From the NCBI RefSeq assembly GCF_019873825.1, contig NZ_CP068418.1:62001-126000 (forward strand): DNA of 64,000 bases. Reading direction: 5' to 3'. The notes beneath the pieces were generated by a model. That model saw only the letters and a program-made list of their open reading frames with translations, was not told where the DNA came from and did no database searches. Both the position numbers and the translations under genes were made by a program. Positions 47,560-58,548 of the stretch are shown one piece after another (position 1 is the stretch's first letter; every line of letters starts with the position of its first letter). Source of the stretch: Mycoplasma sp. E35C. GTDB lineage: Bacteria; Bacillota_I; Bacilli_A; Mycoplasmatales; Mycoplasmoidaceae.

Positions 47560-50274
47560 ATGCAAAATAAATTTTCAGGAAATAATGTAAGAAAAATCTG
47601 ATTAGATTTTTTTAATTCAAAAAACCACGAAGTTGTTGAATCTAAATCATTGGTGCCAATCAATGATCCTAGTTTGTTATGAATTAGTGCTGGAGTTGCC
47701 ACTTTAAAAAAATATTTTTCAGGTGAATTAAATCCAACTAATCCAAGATTAACTAACTCACAAAGATGTCTAAGAGCTAATGATATTGAAAACGTTGGTT
47801 TAACCAGCAGACACCATACAATCTTTGAGATGCTTGGTAACTTTTCAATTGGTGATTACTTTAAAAAGCAAGCCATTGAATTTGCTTATGAATTATTAAC
47901 CAAACAATATGGTTTAGATAAAAACAGACTATATATTACTGTTTATAAAGAAGATAATGATGCTTATGATACCTGAATTCAACAAGGTATTGATGCTTCA
48001 CATATTATCAAGTGTGACAAGGATCGTAATTTCTGAGATTTAGGTTCTGGACCTTGCGGACCATGTAGTGAAATTTATTATGATCGTGGTGAAAAATATG
48101 ATCCTGAAAAATTAGGTGAGAAATTATTTTTTGAAGATATTGAAAACGATCGTTATATTGAAGTGTGAAACATTGTGTTTTCACAATTTAATAATGATGG
48201 AAAAAATAATTACAGCGAACTATTAAGAAAAAACATTGATACTGGTGCTAGCCTAGAACGTTTTGCTTGTGTGTTACAAGATGTGCCAACCAATTATGAC
48301 ACTGATTTATTTTTACCAATCATCAGAACGATTGAAAAATATACTGATCAAAAATATGTAGTAGAAGATTACTTTACTAAAGATAAAAAACGTAAAGAAA
48401 TTCAAAAAGCATTCAGAGTTATTGCTGATCACTTTAAGTGTGGTGTATTTGCGATTGCTGATGGTGTATTGCCTGGTCCAAAAGATCGTGATTACATTAT
48501 TAGAAAGTTATTAAGAAGAGCTTTTGTTTATGCTAAAAAATTAAACATTAAATCTGATTATGTAGCTGATACAATTTCAAAAATTATTGAAATTTACGGT
48601 GATTTCTTCAAACATTTAGAAATTAATAAAAAAATTATTACCGAAGCAATCATCAATGAAGAAAAGAATTTTTCTAAAACATTAGATTATGGTTTTGAGA
48701 TTTTTAATGAAGCAAAATCAACTAATAATTTAACGGCTGAAACAATCTTTAAATTAGTTGAAACTTACGGTTTTCCACTAGACTTAATTAAAGAATTAGC
48801 AGATGAAGCAAACATCAAATTAGATTTAGAAGGCTTTGATGTTTTATTTAAAAAACACCAATCAGTTTCAAAAACAAATAGTAATGAAACTGGAATGAAA
48901 AAACAAAATGAGAACTTAATTAAGTTCGAATTAGCTTCAAAATTTGATTATGAAAAAAACAATATCAAAACCAAAGTTATTGCTTTATTTGATGATCAAT
49001 TTAATCCAGTAGATAAAATTGAAGCTAATTCAGGTTATGTCGTTTTTGAACATACTCCAATTTATGCAACATCTGGTGGTCAAAGATTTGATGAAGGGTA
49101 TTGTATTAAAAAAGATGAAGTAGTTATTCATTTTGATAACGTTATCAAAGCACCTCACAAACAACATTTACACCACTTTAAAAAAGCTAGCTTTTTTGTT
49201 GGCGAAAAAGTTGAAGCATTACACGATGAACGCTGAAGAAGATTGGTGCGTAAAAATCACTCACTTGAACACATCTTACATGCAACACTAAAAAATACAA
49301 TTAGTGAAACAATTAAACAATCTGGTGCTTTCAAATCTGCTGAAAAAGCAACACTAGACTTTAACTATCCACTAAAATTAACTGATGAAGATTTAAATAA
49401 AATTGAAGATAAAATTCGTCAGGTAATTGCTTCTAAAATTAAAGTTGAAGTTCATCACGTTGATTATGAAACTAGTCAAAAAATGAACGCAATTGCTTAC
49501 TTTGAAGAAGAATACAAAAAACACGAATTATTACGTGTAATCAAAATGGGTGATTACAGCGTTGAATTATGTGGTGGAACCCATGTAAATAACACCAGTG
49601 ACATTGAAGATTGTTACATCACAGATCTTTATTCATTAGGTGCTGGTAGATGAAGAATTGAAATCATCAGTTCTCATGAAACAATTCAAGATTATTTAAA
49701 TAAACAAAAAGCATTAATTGCTAAACAAAGAGAAGAATTCTTTAATGAAATGTTAGGTTATGATCTTAATGTTTTCAGCAACATTAGAAACAAATTAAAT
49801 AGTTTTGAATTACCTAAAACAATTAAAGAACTAAGAACATCATTAAAAGAATTTGAAGCTTTAAAATCAGAATTTAAAGCTGTCAAATTAGAAGCTGATA
49901 AGAAGAAAACTAAGGATAATGCTAATAAGATCAAACAATTAGCTCTAGACAATTTAACTCATAAAATTGTTTTATTATTCTTTGAAGATTATGAAGCAAA
50001 ATCATTATCAATTTCATTAACTGAACTAGTTAATGAAAAACCAGACCATTTATTCTTCTTTGTTAATAAAATTCAAGATAAAGTTAGCTACATCATGGGT
50101 ATTAAAAATGCCACCGATAATCTAAATGCTAAAGTGTTAATTGAAAAAATTAATAAAACATTCAATGCTAAGGGTGGTGGTAAATTAGGCTTTGCTCAAG
50201 GTGGATTTAGCACTGATATGCCTGTTGATAAATTAAAAGAAGAATTTATTAATATATGCACTACATTGCTTTAG
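47560..50274 (+). CDS. alaS: Alanyl-tRNA synthetase
   Basis: 904 residues, full length with all domains. Class II core from residue 1 ([58 protein letters not shown]). The editing domain has the metal motif HSLEHILHA plus CGGTH ([14 protein letters not shown] near residue 670). The C-terminal C-Ala domain ends [14 protein letters not shown]. Several TGA codons are Trp. It starts 28 bases after ribF-mnmA and overlaps ruvX by 19 bases. The order alaS-yrrK-yrrM-yrrN-yrrO is that of the Bacillus subtilis cluster. Confidence 0.97.
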
Positions 50275-50681
50275 ATGTTGGTTCTAAAAAACTAGGTATT
50301 GCTTCTGGTGATGGTGAGTTTAAAATCGCTTCACCATATTGTGTTATCACCTACAACGAGCATGATTTTGATCAATGTATTAAGAAATTAAAAGAAAAGC
50401 TAAGCTTTTTTATTAACTTCAAATTTGTTGTTGGTATGCCTAAAAATATCAACAATACTAAATCTTCAACCACATTAATGGTTGAAGAATTTATTGAATT
50501 ATTAAAAGCAAATTTTAATAACGAAATTATAATCTATGATGAACGCTATACATCAATTATTGCTGATCAACTAATGATGGATAGTGAAATTAAATCCAAA
50601 AAAAGAAAACAAAAAATCGACAAGGTTGCAGCTTTTGTTTTATTGCAATCTTTTTTTGATGATGAAAGATACGCTAAATAA
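50256..50681 (+). CDS. ruvX: RuvX/YqgF-family RNase H-fold nuclease
   Basis: 141 residues. In E. coli YqgF processes the 5' end of pre-16S rRNA; a Holliday-junction role was once suggested. Family text: [20 protein letters not shown] with the first catalytic Asp, FKFVVGMPKNINNTKS, IIIYDERYTSIIADQLM with the Glu, and KKRKQKIDKVAAFVLLQSFFD with the last Asp. It overlaps alaS by 19 bases and the methyltransferase gene by 20. Confidence 0.93.
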   Translation: MHYIALDVGSKKLGIASGDGEFKIASPYCVITYNEHDFDQCIKKLKEKLSFFINFKFVVGMPKNINNTKSSTTLMVEEFIELLKANFNNEIIIYDERYTSIIADQLMMDSEIKSKKRKQKIDKVAAFVLLQSFFDDERYAK

Positions 50682-51228
50682 ATTTAAAACATTAAATCTT
50701 GAACTAAAGATTCCAATTATGCGTGATGATAATTTAATTAACTTGGTTAATAAATTATCATCTTTGTCTATTAAAACTGTTTTAGAAATTGGAACAGGTA
50801 TTGGTTTTAGTTCGATGTATTTAATTGAACATTTAAATTATTTAGAAATTGACACTGTTGAAAAAGATTTAGCTAGATATCAATTAGCATCAAAACATTT
50901 AGAACAATACCAAAACATTAAATGTATTAATGCTGACTGTTATGATTTTTTACCATCTAAAAAATACGATCTAATTATCTTAGATGGACCAAAAGGCAAA
51001 CAAATTGATTTGTTTAATAAATTTATCAATTACCTTAATCCGAACGGATTAGTTGTTATTGATAATTTTTATTTAAAAAACATTAAACCTGATAATAAGC
51101 TTTATCAAAAGAACATATTGTGACAACAATATGTTCATAATTTAGATAAAAATAAATATGATGTAGAAATTGATCAATCAGGTGATGGAGTAGTTTATGT
51201 ATTTAGTAAGCCAAGCACAAACATTTAA
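50662..51228 (+). CDS. trmR: tRNA 5-hydroxyuridine methyltransferase-like O-methyltransferase (TrmR/YrrM)
   Basis: 188 residues from ATG 50662 (ATG 50659 is also possible). SAM-dependent class I methyltransferase: motif I VLEIGTGIGFSSMYLIEHL, motif II ETVEK-like IDTVEKDLARYQLA, YDLIILDGPKGKQIDLF with the metal-binding Asp, and GLVVIDNFYLK. TGA at 51121 is Trp. In B. subtilis the homologue YrrM (TrmR) methylates 5-hydroxyuridine at tRNA position 34 to 5-methoxyuridine, next to the U32 genes yrrN and yrrO, exactly as here. The activity in this organism is inferred from family and neighbours. It overlaps ruvX and the next gene. Confidence 0.85.
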
Positions 51229-52153
51229 CCAAGCTAAAAAATTTATTGATGAAAAGATTGATTGTATCTTAGTTGGTTATGAAAACTTTGCTTTAAGATG
51301 CACAAACACTTTAAATTATGATCAATTAAAAGATCTAGTTACTTATAGAAATCAACAAAAATCATTAAGTAAAATCTTTGTTTTAGTTAATAGTTTTATT
51401 TTTGAAAATCAGCTAGAAGATTTAGAAAAAGCCTTAGTTAAATTAGCTGAATTAAAAGTTGATAAAGTTTATTTCCAAGATTATGCAATTGTGCAAATTA
51501 TTCGAGAAAAACAGCTAAATTTAGAAGTTGCTTATCATTCTGAAACGATGCTAACTTCGTATGGTCAATTTGATTTTTTTATTGAAAATAAAATCAATCA
51601 TTTAGTGCTTGCCAGAGAACTATTCATGAACGAAGTTAAGCAAATGCATGAACATAAAAAAAGTTTAAGTTTAGAAATGCAAGTGCAAGGTTATGCTTTC
51701 TTCATGCATTCAAGATGGAAGATGATATCAAACTTTGAAGCGTATGCTAGAATTCAAGAAAACCTTTCATCTAAGAAACAATTATGAATTAGAGAAGCAT
51801 TAAGAAAATATCCGAATGCGATTTATGAAGATGAATTTGGTACACACATGTTTACTGGTTATATTATGTGTGCAATCAAACATCTTAAAGAACTACATGA
51901 ACATAAAATTGATTATGTGAGAATCGATTCAATTATGATTGATGAAACAGTTCATGAAAAAATCACTTTAATTTATCAAAACATAATTAACAAATTAAGA
52001 AATAATGAAATCATACAAGATCAATTAATTGATGAAAAATACGAAGAAATCCAACAATTATGTAAACCAATTGAAATTGCTTCAGGGTTCTTTGGTGGTA
52101 TGAAAGAAATCAAACACTTAATTAAAGAAGAAGGTGATAAGGAAGAAAAATAA
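51197..52153 (+). CDS. U32-family protein, TrhP1/YrrN-like, probable tRNA U34 hydroxylation subunit
   Basis: 318 residues, peptidase U32 family but the short, divergent member. The barrel-like text CILVGYENFALRC, KVDKVYFQDYAIVQII, LEVAYHSETMLTSYGQFDFF and LVLARELFMNEV matches the first subunit of the U32 pair. The signature Cys motif of the family is replaced (EMQVQGYAFFMHSRWKM), so it has no Fe-S-type Cys. It overlaps trmR by 32 bases and the next U32 gene by 1 base. In B. subtilis YrrN and YrrO (TrhP1, TrhP2) are needed for 5-hydroxyuridine at position 34. Here the role is inferred. Confidence 0.82.
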
Positions 52154-53382
52154 TGAAATACGAATTGTTAGCTCCAGCAGGAGATGTCCAAAAAGCAATG
52201 TTTGCCATTGACTATGGCGCAGATGCTGTTTTTTTAGGTGCCAAGGCTTATTCATTAAGATCTAGTGCTAGTAACTTCTTTTTTAAAGACATCAAAGAAA
52301 TTGTTGATTATGCTCATGAACGTAATAAAAAGATCTATATTACGGTTAATGTAGTATGTCATAACCCTTTAGTAAAGGGTTATGCTAACTTTATTAAAAG
52401 TTTGGCAGAAACGGGTGTTGATGGTTTGATTGTGGCTGATCCATTTATTATTCATCACACAAGAAAACATTTTCCCAATTTAGATTTACACTTATCAACT
52501 CAACAAAGTGTAACTAATTCTAAATCAGCATTATTTTGAAAAAATAATGGTTTAACCAGAGTGGTTTTAGCCAGAGAAGTAACCATGAATGAACTTGAAT
52601 TATTAATGAAAAACCTTAATAACCAAGTAGAAATCGAATATTTCATTCACGGTGCTGTTTGTATTGCATTTAGCGGTCGTTGTATGATGTCAAACAACTG
52701 ATCATTACGTGATGCAAACGTTGGTGGTTGTGCTCAATCTTGTCGTTGAAAATATGATTTAAAAGATGAAAACAACGAACAATATTCAGATTCATTTACG
52801 ATGTCACCAAAAGATATGGCATTAATTGATGAAATTAAAAAGCTAATGGAATTGGGCGTTGCTTCATTCAAAGTTGAAGGAAGAATGAAATCAATTAACT
52901 ATGTAGCAACCGTAATCAAAGCTTATCGTCATGCTATGGATTATTATTTAATCAACGGATTTAATAATGATAATGCTAATGAACAAGCAATGTTAAATGT
53001 GGCCAGAAAAGAATTAAAATCAGCCGAAAATCGTTTAACTAAAAAAGGTTTTGTTCATGGACAACCAGGTATTGATGCGATGCTTTATCACGAAGAAGAA
53101 CGCAAAATATCACAATCATTTGCTTTCATTGTTGATGAAGTTTTAAATGATGGTTATGTCAAAGTTACTTGTAAAAACAACTTTAAAAAAGATCAAGAAT
53201 ATATTATTTATGGCCCTAATTTTAAATTTGAACAAATCAAAATTATTTCATTATTAGACCATAATAAACAAGAAGTTGATGTGGCAAGAGATCCAATGGG
53301 AATTTATTATTTAAAATTTGATCAAAACTATGATCTAATTAAAAATAGCATTGGACACATAAAAAAAACCTTGGAGCTTTAA
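52153..53382 (+). CDS. U32-family protein, TrhP2/YrrO-like tRNA U34 hydroxylation protein
   Basis: 409 residues. It begins YELLAPAGDVQKAMFAIDYGADAVFLG, the standard opening. The U32 signature EYFIHGAVCIAFSGRCMMSN is present, followed by RDANVGGCAQSCRWKY; these Cys are the proposed metal/Fe-S ligands. SPKDMALIDEI and FKVEGRMKSINYVATV also fit. U32 proteins of this class were annotated as collagenase-like proteases, but TrhP is now known to hydroxylate tRNA U34 with a prephenate-derived group. Mycoplasmas lack the shikimate pathway, so the donor is an open question. It is the last gene before a bidirectional terminator whose loop contains its stop codon. Confidence 0.9.
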
Positions 53383-53399
53383 TAAATCCAAGGTTTTAT
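53363..53399. terminator. Bidirectional terminator between U32 gene and rpsT
   Basis: AAAACCTTGGA (53365-53375) pairs with TCCAAGGTTTT (53387-53397). An A-run on one side and a T-run on the other let it end transcripts from both strands. The U32 stop codon lies in the loop, and the rpsT stop codon is at the right edge. Confidence 0.88.
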
Positions 53400-53650
53400 T
53401 AGTTACTAGCTGCTTGTGCGTTAGTTCATCTAGCAGCTTTTGATTTAATACGACGAGCTTTGTTTTTAGAAATACGACTGTTTTTAGCTAATTTGTCTGC
53501 TAATGAGTAAATCTTATCAGCATCTTTTTTATCTTTAGAAACCTTAGTTTTCTTAATTTGGTTTTTTAATGCTGTTTTGAAACCTTTAGTTAATAAATTA
53601 GCTTTTTGGTTTTGACGATAGCTCTTTTCGTTTGCTTTAATATTAGCCAT
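53399..53650 (-). CDS. rpsT: 30S ribosomal protein S20
   Basis: 83 residues. It binds the 5' domain of 16S rRNA. It begins MANIKANEKSYRQNQKAN; the S20 pattern continues with LKNQIKKTKVSKDKK and ISKNKARRIKSKAARW. TGA (TCA at 53426) is Trp, and the protein continues nine residues past it to TAA at 53399, matching the family's usual end. It is on the minus strand, converging on the U32 gene, with its own promoter. In M. genitalium S20 also lies beside MG364-fmt. Confidence 0.95.
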
Positions 53651-53681
53651 TATCGTTTGATTTTTTTAATATAACTTATTA

Positions 53682-53687
53682 ATTATA
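53682..53687 (-). promoter_or_regulatory. -10 element of rpsT
   Basis: TATAAT on the minus strand, 32 bases before the rpsT ATG; no strong -35. Confidence 0.55.
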
Positions 53688-53709
53688 ATATATAGTTGCT
53701 TTAAATTTT

Positions 53710-53725
53710 GATAGATATATCTATC
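53710..53725. repeat. 16-base perfect palindrome upstream of rpsT
   Basis: GATAGATATATCTATC reads the same on both strands. It sits 22 bases beyond the rpsT -10 box, between two divergent genes, and could be a protein-binding site. The AT content makes chance possible. Confidence 0.5.
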
Positions 53726-53874
53726 TAAGTTAATTTATTTCTTAAAAATCTTGATAAATTCGAATTTGGATAACCAAAAATGAGATTTTTTTTTTACAAA
53801 TTAACAAATTTTCTGAATTTTAATTTACTATATACAGACAAGATAGAAATATTTACTTAAATTTGATAAAAATG

Positions 53875-54492
53875 ATGAAAATATTATTTAAAGACAAGAA
53901 ATTTTTAATCATATTAGTTTCTTATTTATTGTTAGCAATAATCTCAACAACAGGGACTGTTTTATTCTTTAATCAATATCATGATCAACATTTATACTTT
54001 TATTGAGCATTCCCTTTTGGACTTTTAATGATTCATACAATCATTGTTGCATCAGTCATTTTTTCTAAAGGTGATTATTTCGATTTATCTGATGTCATTA
54101 AAGATAAAAAGAAACTGACTAGAACAATTAGTAGTTTAGAAATTACGCAGTTAATCTTGGGTATAACTGTCTGTGTGTTTCTGATCATTACATTACTTCG
54201 CACGATATTTGGAATTCTTATGTACCCTTGGGTTATACTAACTAACGAACTAGAAGCATCTAAACCAGAGATTTTTTCAGATTCATGAATTTATTCATTA
54301 CGAGAAGATCTTTCTGATCCAATTGGTATAGTTGAACCAATTGGTTGAAACTTAGTTTGATTATCAATTACAATTCTTTGAACTATTGTTTATTTCAAAG
54401 TTCCTTTAATGAACAAAGTTAATATCAAAAGATCTAAATCATTACTTTGCTTTAGTGCTTTTAAGAAAATTAATTTTATTCAAGTTCAATAA
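53875..54492 (+). CDS. Four-helix membrane protein of unknown function
   Basis: 205 residues from the second of two adjacent ATG codons (53872 and 53875), open only with TGA as Trp. Helices: FLIILVSYLLLAIISTTGTVLFF, FPFGLLMIHTIIVASVIF, LILGITVCVFLIITLLRTIFG and WNLVWLSITILWTIVYF. A soluble loop of about 40 residues (EASKPEIFSDSW onward) lies between helices 3 and 4. No ribosome site is visible. The gene is divergent from rpsT and closed by a strong terminator, so it is a single-gene unit. I do not recognise the family. Confidence 0.75.
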
Positions 54493-54508
54493 TTTATAAA
54501 GTTTAAAC

Positions 54509-54547
54509 AAAAGAATAAAATGACCTAGCTCATTTTATTCTTTTTAG
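54509..54547 (+). terminator. Terminator after the four-helix membrane protein gene
   Basis: A 13-bp perfect stem (54511-54523 with 54530-54542) and 6-base loop, followed by TTTTTA. A second inverted repeat (GTTTAATA/TATTAAAC) lies at 54556-54573 without a T-run. Confidence 0.88.
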
Positions 54548-54687
54548 TTTGTTCTTTGTTTAATAAATATTAAACAAAATTAAGGCACATTAAAAACAGT
54601 ATTATAGAATTAATTAAAATTTGAAATTATATATGATTACTTCGTTTAGATAAGTGATAATATATAAGATTTATCTAGTTGTATATT

Positions 54688-55350
54688 ATGATTAATTCGC
54701 AATGAGTGTTCATCATATTGTTGGTTATTATTCCAATAGGTATGATTTCTTATTTTCTTTATAAAAGAAAAAAAGCAAAAGGCGGTGGTGATTTTGTTGG
54801 TAGAACAAAAGAAGAAAGACGCAATGAAGTTTGGAAAACAATAAAGCGTTTTTTACAAGATAATGAGATGCGTGGTCGTGAAATCATGTATTCTTTTGTT
54901 GCCAAAAGACCATCAGCTAATGATGATCGTAAGATATACAAAAAGTTCAAACAAGAAACTAAGCAATATTTAGCTGAACACAAATTATCTAAAAAAGAAA
55001 AGAAGGAATACATTAAAAAACGAAATAAAGAAATGGCTCGTGAACGTTATTGTATTTATTTCCAAACACTAGATGCAAAAACAAGAAATGTTTTTGATCC
55101 GATGATTATTGAGGCTGAAGTGACATCAATTCCAGCTCAAAGACGTGGTGAAGCTCCTGAACGTAAAATTTTGATTAATGGTTTGCAAGATTTTAAAAAA
55201 GAGTTTGCTTGAATTGAACCACTTAAAAATAAAGAAGATGCTCGCTTAAAGAAAGCCGAAGATGAACGTTTAAGAAAACTAGAAAAGAAACGAATTCGTC
55301 AAGAAGCAAGAATGGCTAAAAAAGAAGCAAAGCTTAAAAATAAAATTTAA
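54688..55350 (+). CDS. Membrane-anchored basic protein, DUF5385-like (MG364-like)
   Basis: 220 residues. One N-terminal helix (WVFIILLVIIPIGMISYFLY) is followed by a cytoplasmic, highly charged domain: EERRNEVWKTIKRFLQDNEMRGREI, a Lys-rich helix (KKEKKEYIKKRNKEMARERY), a short beta-like core (YFQTLDAKTRNVFDPMIIEAEV) and a final coiled-coil-like tail full of Lys/Glu/Arg. TGA at 54703 and 55210 is Trp. It lies 9 bases before fmt, as an unknown gene (MG364) does in M. genitalium. The domain name is recalled, not searched. The function is unknown; a nucleic-acid or ribosome contact at the membrane would fit the charge. Confidence 0.8.
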
Positions 55351-55359
55351 AGACTAAAA

Positions 55360-56307
55360 ATGGATAAAAAACGAATTGCCTTTTTTGGAACAACAGAATT
55401 ATCCCTAGCGTGCTTAAAAGCACTGCTAAGTGATAATTCTTTTGATATTATAGCGATCATAGCACCACCAGATCGTGTTGATTTAAGAAATAAAAAGAAT
55501 AAATTAAATCCAGTTAAACAATTTTGCTTGGAGCAAAATTTAGTGCTGCATCAACCAGAAAAACTATCAATGTTTTATGAAGAATTAAAACAAATGAATT
55601 TAGATCTTGGGGTATGCATTGCTTATGGTCAATTTATTCCCAAGCAAGTTTTAGAATTATTTCCTGATGGAATCTTGAATGTTCATCCATCAAAATTACC
55701 TTTATTAAGAGGTGGTGCACCGATCCACCACGCGATTATTAATGGCTTTGATAAGACAGCAATTTCAATCATGAAGTTGGATGAAAAAATGGATCACGGA
55801 CCAATGTATGCACAACTAGATTTAGATATCAATCCTGATTGGAACCATGATGATTTAAATGCAGAAATTATCGCAAAATCTCCACATTTTTTAATTTCAA
55901 CAATTAAAAATATTTTTGAAAAAAACCTAAAACCAATTGAACAAAATCATGATCAATTTACATTAGGTTTAAACATTAAAAAAGAAGAAGAACATTTAGA
56001 TTTATCACTAGATGCAGCCAGTTTTGTCAACTGACAAAAAGGATTGTGATCTACTCCTGGTGGTTATCTTATTTATGACAATCAACGAGTAAAAATTGCA
56101 CACGCAAAAATAATTGATAATCAAACAATTAACAATGATGAATTAGTTGGTTTGATTTATAAAATTGATGCAACAGGAATTTATGTTTATCTAAAAAAAG
56201 GTAGTATTGCTATTACTAAATACTTATTACCATCTAAAAAAGTAGCTGACATCAAACAATCAATTAATGGAAACTTATTATTTAAACTAAATCACAAATT
56301 TGAATAA
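55360..56307 (+). CDS. fmt: Methionyl-tRNA formyltransferase
   Basis: 315 residues, normal length. It formylates initiator Met-tRNA with 10-formyl-THF. It begins IAFFGTTELSLACLKALL. The catalytic region has CIAYGQFIPKQVLELF, GILNVHPSKLPLLRGGAPIHHAIINGF (with the catalytic Asn-His) and MKLDEKMDHGPMYAQ (with the catalytic Asp). The C-terminal OB-like domain from about residue 210 is present. TGA at 56032 and 56047 is Trp. It is co-transcribed with the DUF5385-like gene before and the DUF2779 gene 4 bases after. Confidence 0.96.
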
Positions 56308-56311
56308 AACT

Positions 56312-58480
56312 ATGAGCAGTCAAAAAACAATCTTTAAAAAAACTGATTTTTTAAATACATTCACTCGTCCTAAATCTTTATGAAGATTTAATGACACAGA
56401 AATTATTTCATTAGTTCAATCAGAACTAGGTTTAAGTAATGATAATTATGATGATTTACAAGAAACTTTAGAGGATGAACAACCCACATTAATTGACTTT
56501 GATAAAATTGACTTCTTAACTCAAGAAGAAAAAACAACAGACGAACCGCTTATTTTTGAAATTACCAAACTAAGAGAAAAAGCTAATGAATATATTAAAA
56601 GAAAAATCTTAGTTCAAGAAACTGATTATGGTAATTTGTCTGATGACAATATTGAGTATCAACAAAAGCAAATTGAAGATATAGTTTGTGTTGATGTTTT
56701 TGATAAAAAAGAAAACCAAACAATTCTTAGAATTATTGATTTTAGTGAGTTTGCTAAAACACCAATTGTTTCAAGTGCTAGACTTCATGAAATTATCAAA
56801 AATCACGATTATTCTTCGTCAAAATTGTTAATTCTTAACGGTGTTTATCTTAATGAAAAACCGAATTATTATTTACAAACATCAGTTCAGGGAATATTGT
56901 TTGAAGCAATTAGTAATTCTAATAGAATTAGAGCCAATTTATACACTTTAAAAAACTCAACTGGAACAAAAAGAAAAGATGTTGTTAGTTATTATTATGA
57001 CTTTCAAATTCTTACAACATTAGGTTATGAAATCTCTGAATGAAACATTGTTTTGGTTAAATACGGTTTATCTAAAAGAAATGATGTTCATTTTACGACA
57101 ACAAATTATATTTGCTTCAGCAAATCTGGTGCGCCACTTACCAAACCACTAAAAGATGCTTTACCTAAAAATAAGGATTATTTTGATCGAGATTTAATTG
57201 ATGGTAAGGCAAAATTTAAACGAAGTGGTTATTATGAATTAAGTAAAGATTATGCTGAATTAAATTCATCAGCACAACCACCATTTGTTGATTTATTAGA
57301 CTTATTTACCGTAGAATTTGATCAAAATAACAAAGAAGAAAAGAAAATTTATAAGTTTCAAACAGAAGATTTATTAGAAGTAAGAAATGCTTTTAATACA
57401 GTGTTTGATGAATTGTTAACAATTGAACAATCAAGCACAATGAAACTAGAAATATCTAATCAATACTGAAGTCCATTCTTTGATAATATGAATGCGACAG
57501 TGATTAAATATGCACTAGGTAAAAAATATTTCGAACCATTTTTATTAAGTGGTAATGTCTTTAATAATACGAAGTTTTTTGATAAAAACAGTCATTTATT
57601 CTTCCCGTTAGAAAACCAAAAACATCAGCCTTTTTCAATTGCTGACTTTATGAATTATGTTTCAGCTAACCATGAAACACTAAAACCAACAAATTATTTT
57701 GAAACATACAAAAAAGTTTATAAACCAGAAATAAGAGATACTTATGTTTATGATCAAGCAAGACAGGAATTTGCTAAATTAAAAGATAAGAAAGTTTATT
57801 TCGATTTTGAAAGTATTTGTCACCTTTTTGCACCAATGGATGATGTGCTGCCAAATATGCAAATTGTTACGCAAAATTCGTATATTATTGATAAAAATGA
57901 TGGCACTGATTTAGTATGTTTTAACGATGTAATTGATCCGCAAAAATTAGATGTAAATTGGTTCATTAAAATTATTAATGATTTACATCAAGGACCTGAT
58001 TATAGTTATGTTGTTTATAATGCAACTTTTGAACGATCAAGATTGTATGAAATGGCTTCATACATTGAACGATTTAAAAAATACTATCCAGATGCATTTA
58101 ATAATAAAGAAGATTTAAATACTGACTTTTTTGCTAAAGTAAGAGAGATTGATGAAAACCTATTTGATTTAGCAATATTCTTCAATTTACATAACAAATT
58201 GTTAGTAGTTAGATCGCTAAACGGCTTTTCGTCAATCAAAAAGGTTTTATTATTAACAACAGATAAAAACCGTAAACAAGCAAAAGCTGTTGATTATGCA
58301 ACCTTAAATGTTCGCCGTGGTGATATTGCTCAAAAACTAACAGCTAAACGTTTCTTAGGTTTAGTTAGTGATCAAGAATGAGATGAAATTAAAGTTGATT
58401 TAGCCACTTATTGTGAAAACGACGTGCGATCAATGGTTGCAGTGGAACACTATATTCGTGATTTATTAGCATCTAATTAA
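56312..58480 (+). CDS. DUF2779 protein with DEDD exonuclease-like domain (MG366-like)
   Basis: 722 residues, cytoplasmic. The C-terminal third is a DUF2779/RNase H-like domain: KKVYFDFESICHLFAPMDD (about 494), YSYVVYNATFERSRLYEMA (about 567) and ATYCENDVRSMVAVE (about 700). This is the order of acidic residues of DEDD exonucleases: D-x-E, then an acidic/Asn motif, then a final Asp. The middle part (IVLVKYGL after YYYDFQILTTLGYEI) resembles the Cas4/RecB-type nuclease fold usually joined to DUF2779, but the active residues are not clear. TGA codons are Trp. It follows fmt by 4 bases, as MG366 follows MG365. It is probably a DNA or RNA exonuclease; the substrate is unknown. Confidence 0.78.
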
Positions 58481-58548
58481 TGTTTTTTAGCTTTTAATAA
58501 TTACAATAATATTAAATAGAACTTAATAACATTTACGGAGACATAATT

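Noticed and set aside
51197-53382. Secreted collagenase/virulence protease reading of the U32 genes
   Set aside because: No signal peptides are present, and the neighbourhood with trmR, ruvX and alaS fits tRNA hydroxylation much better.
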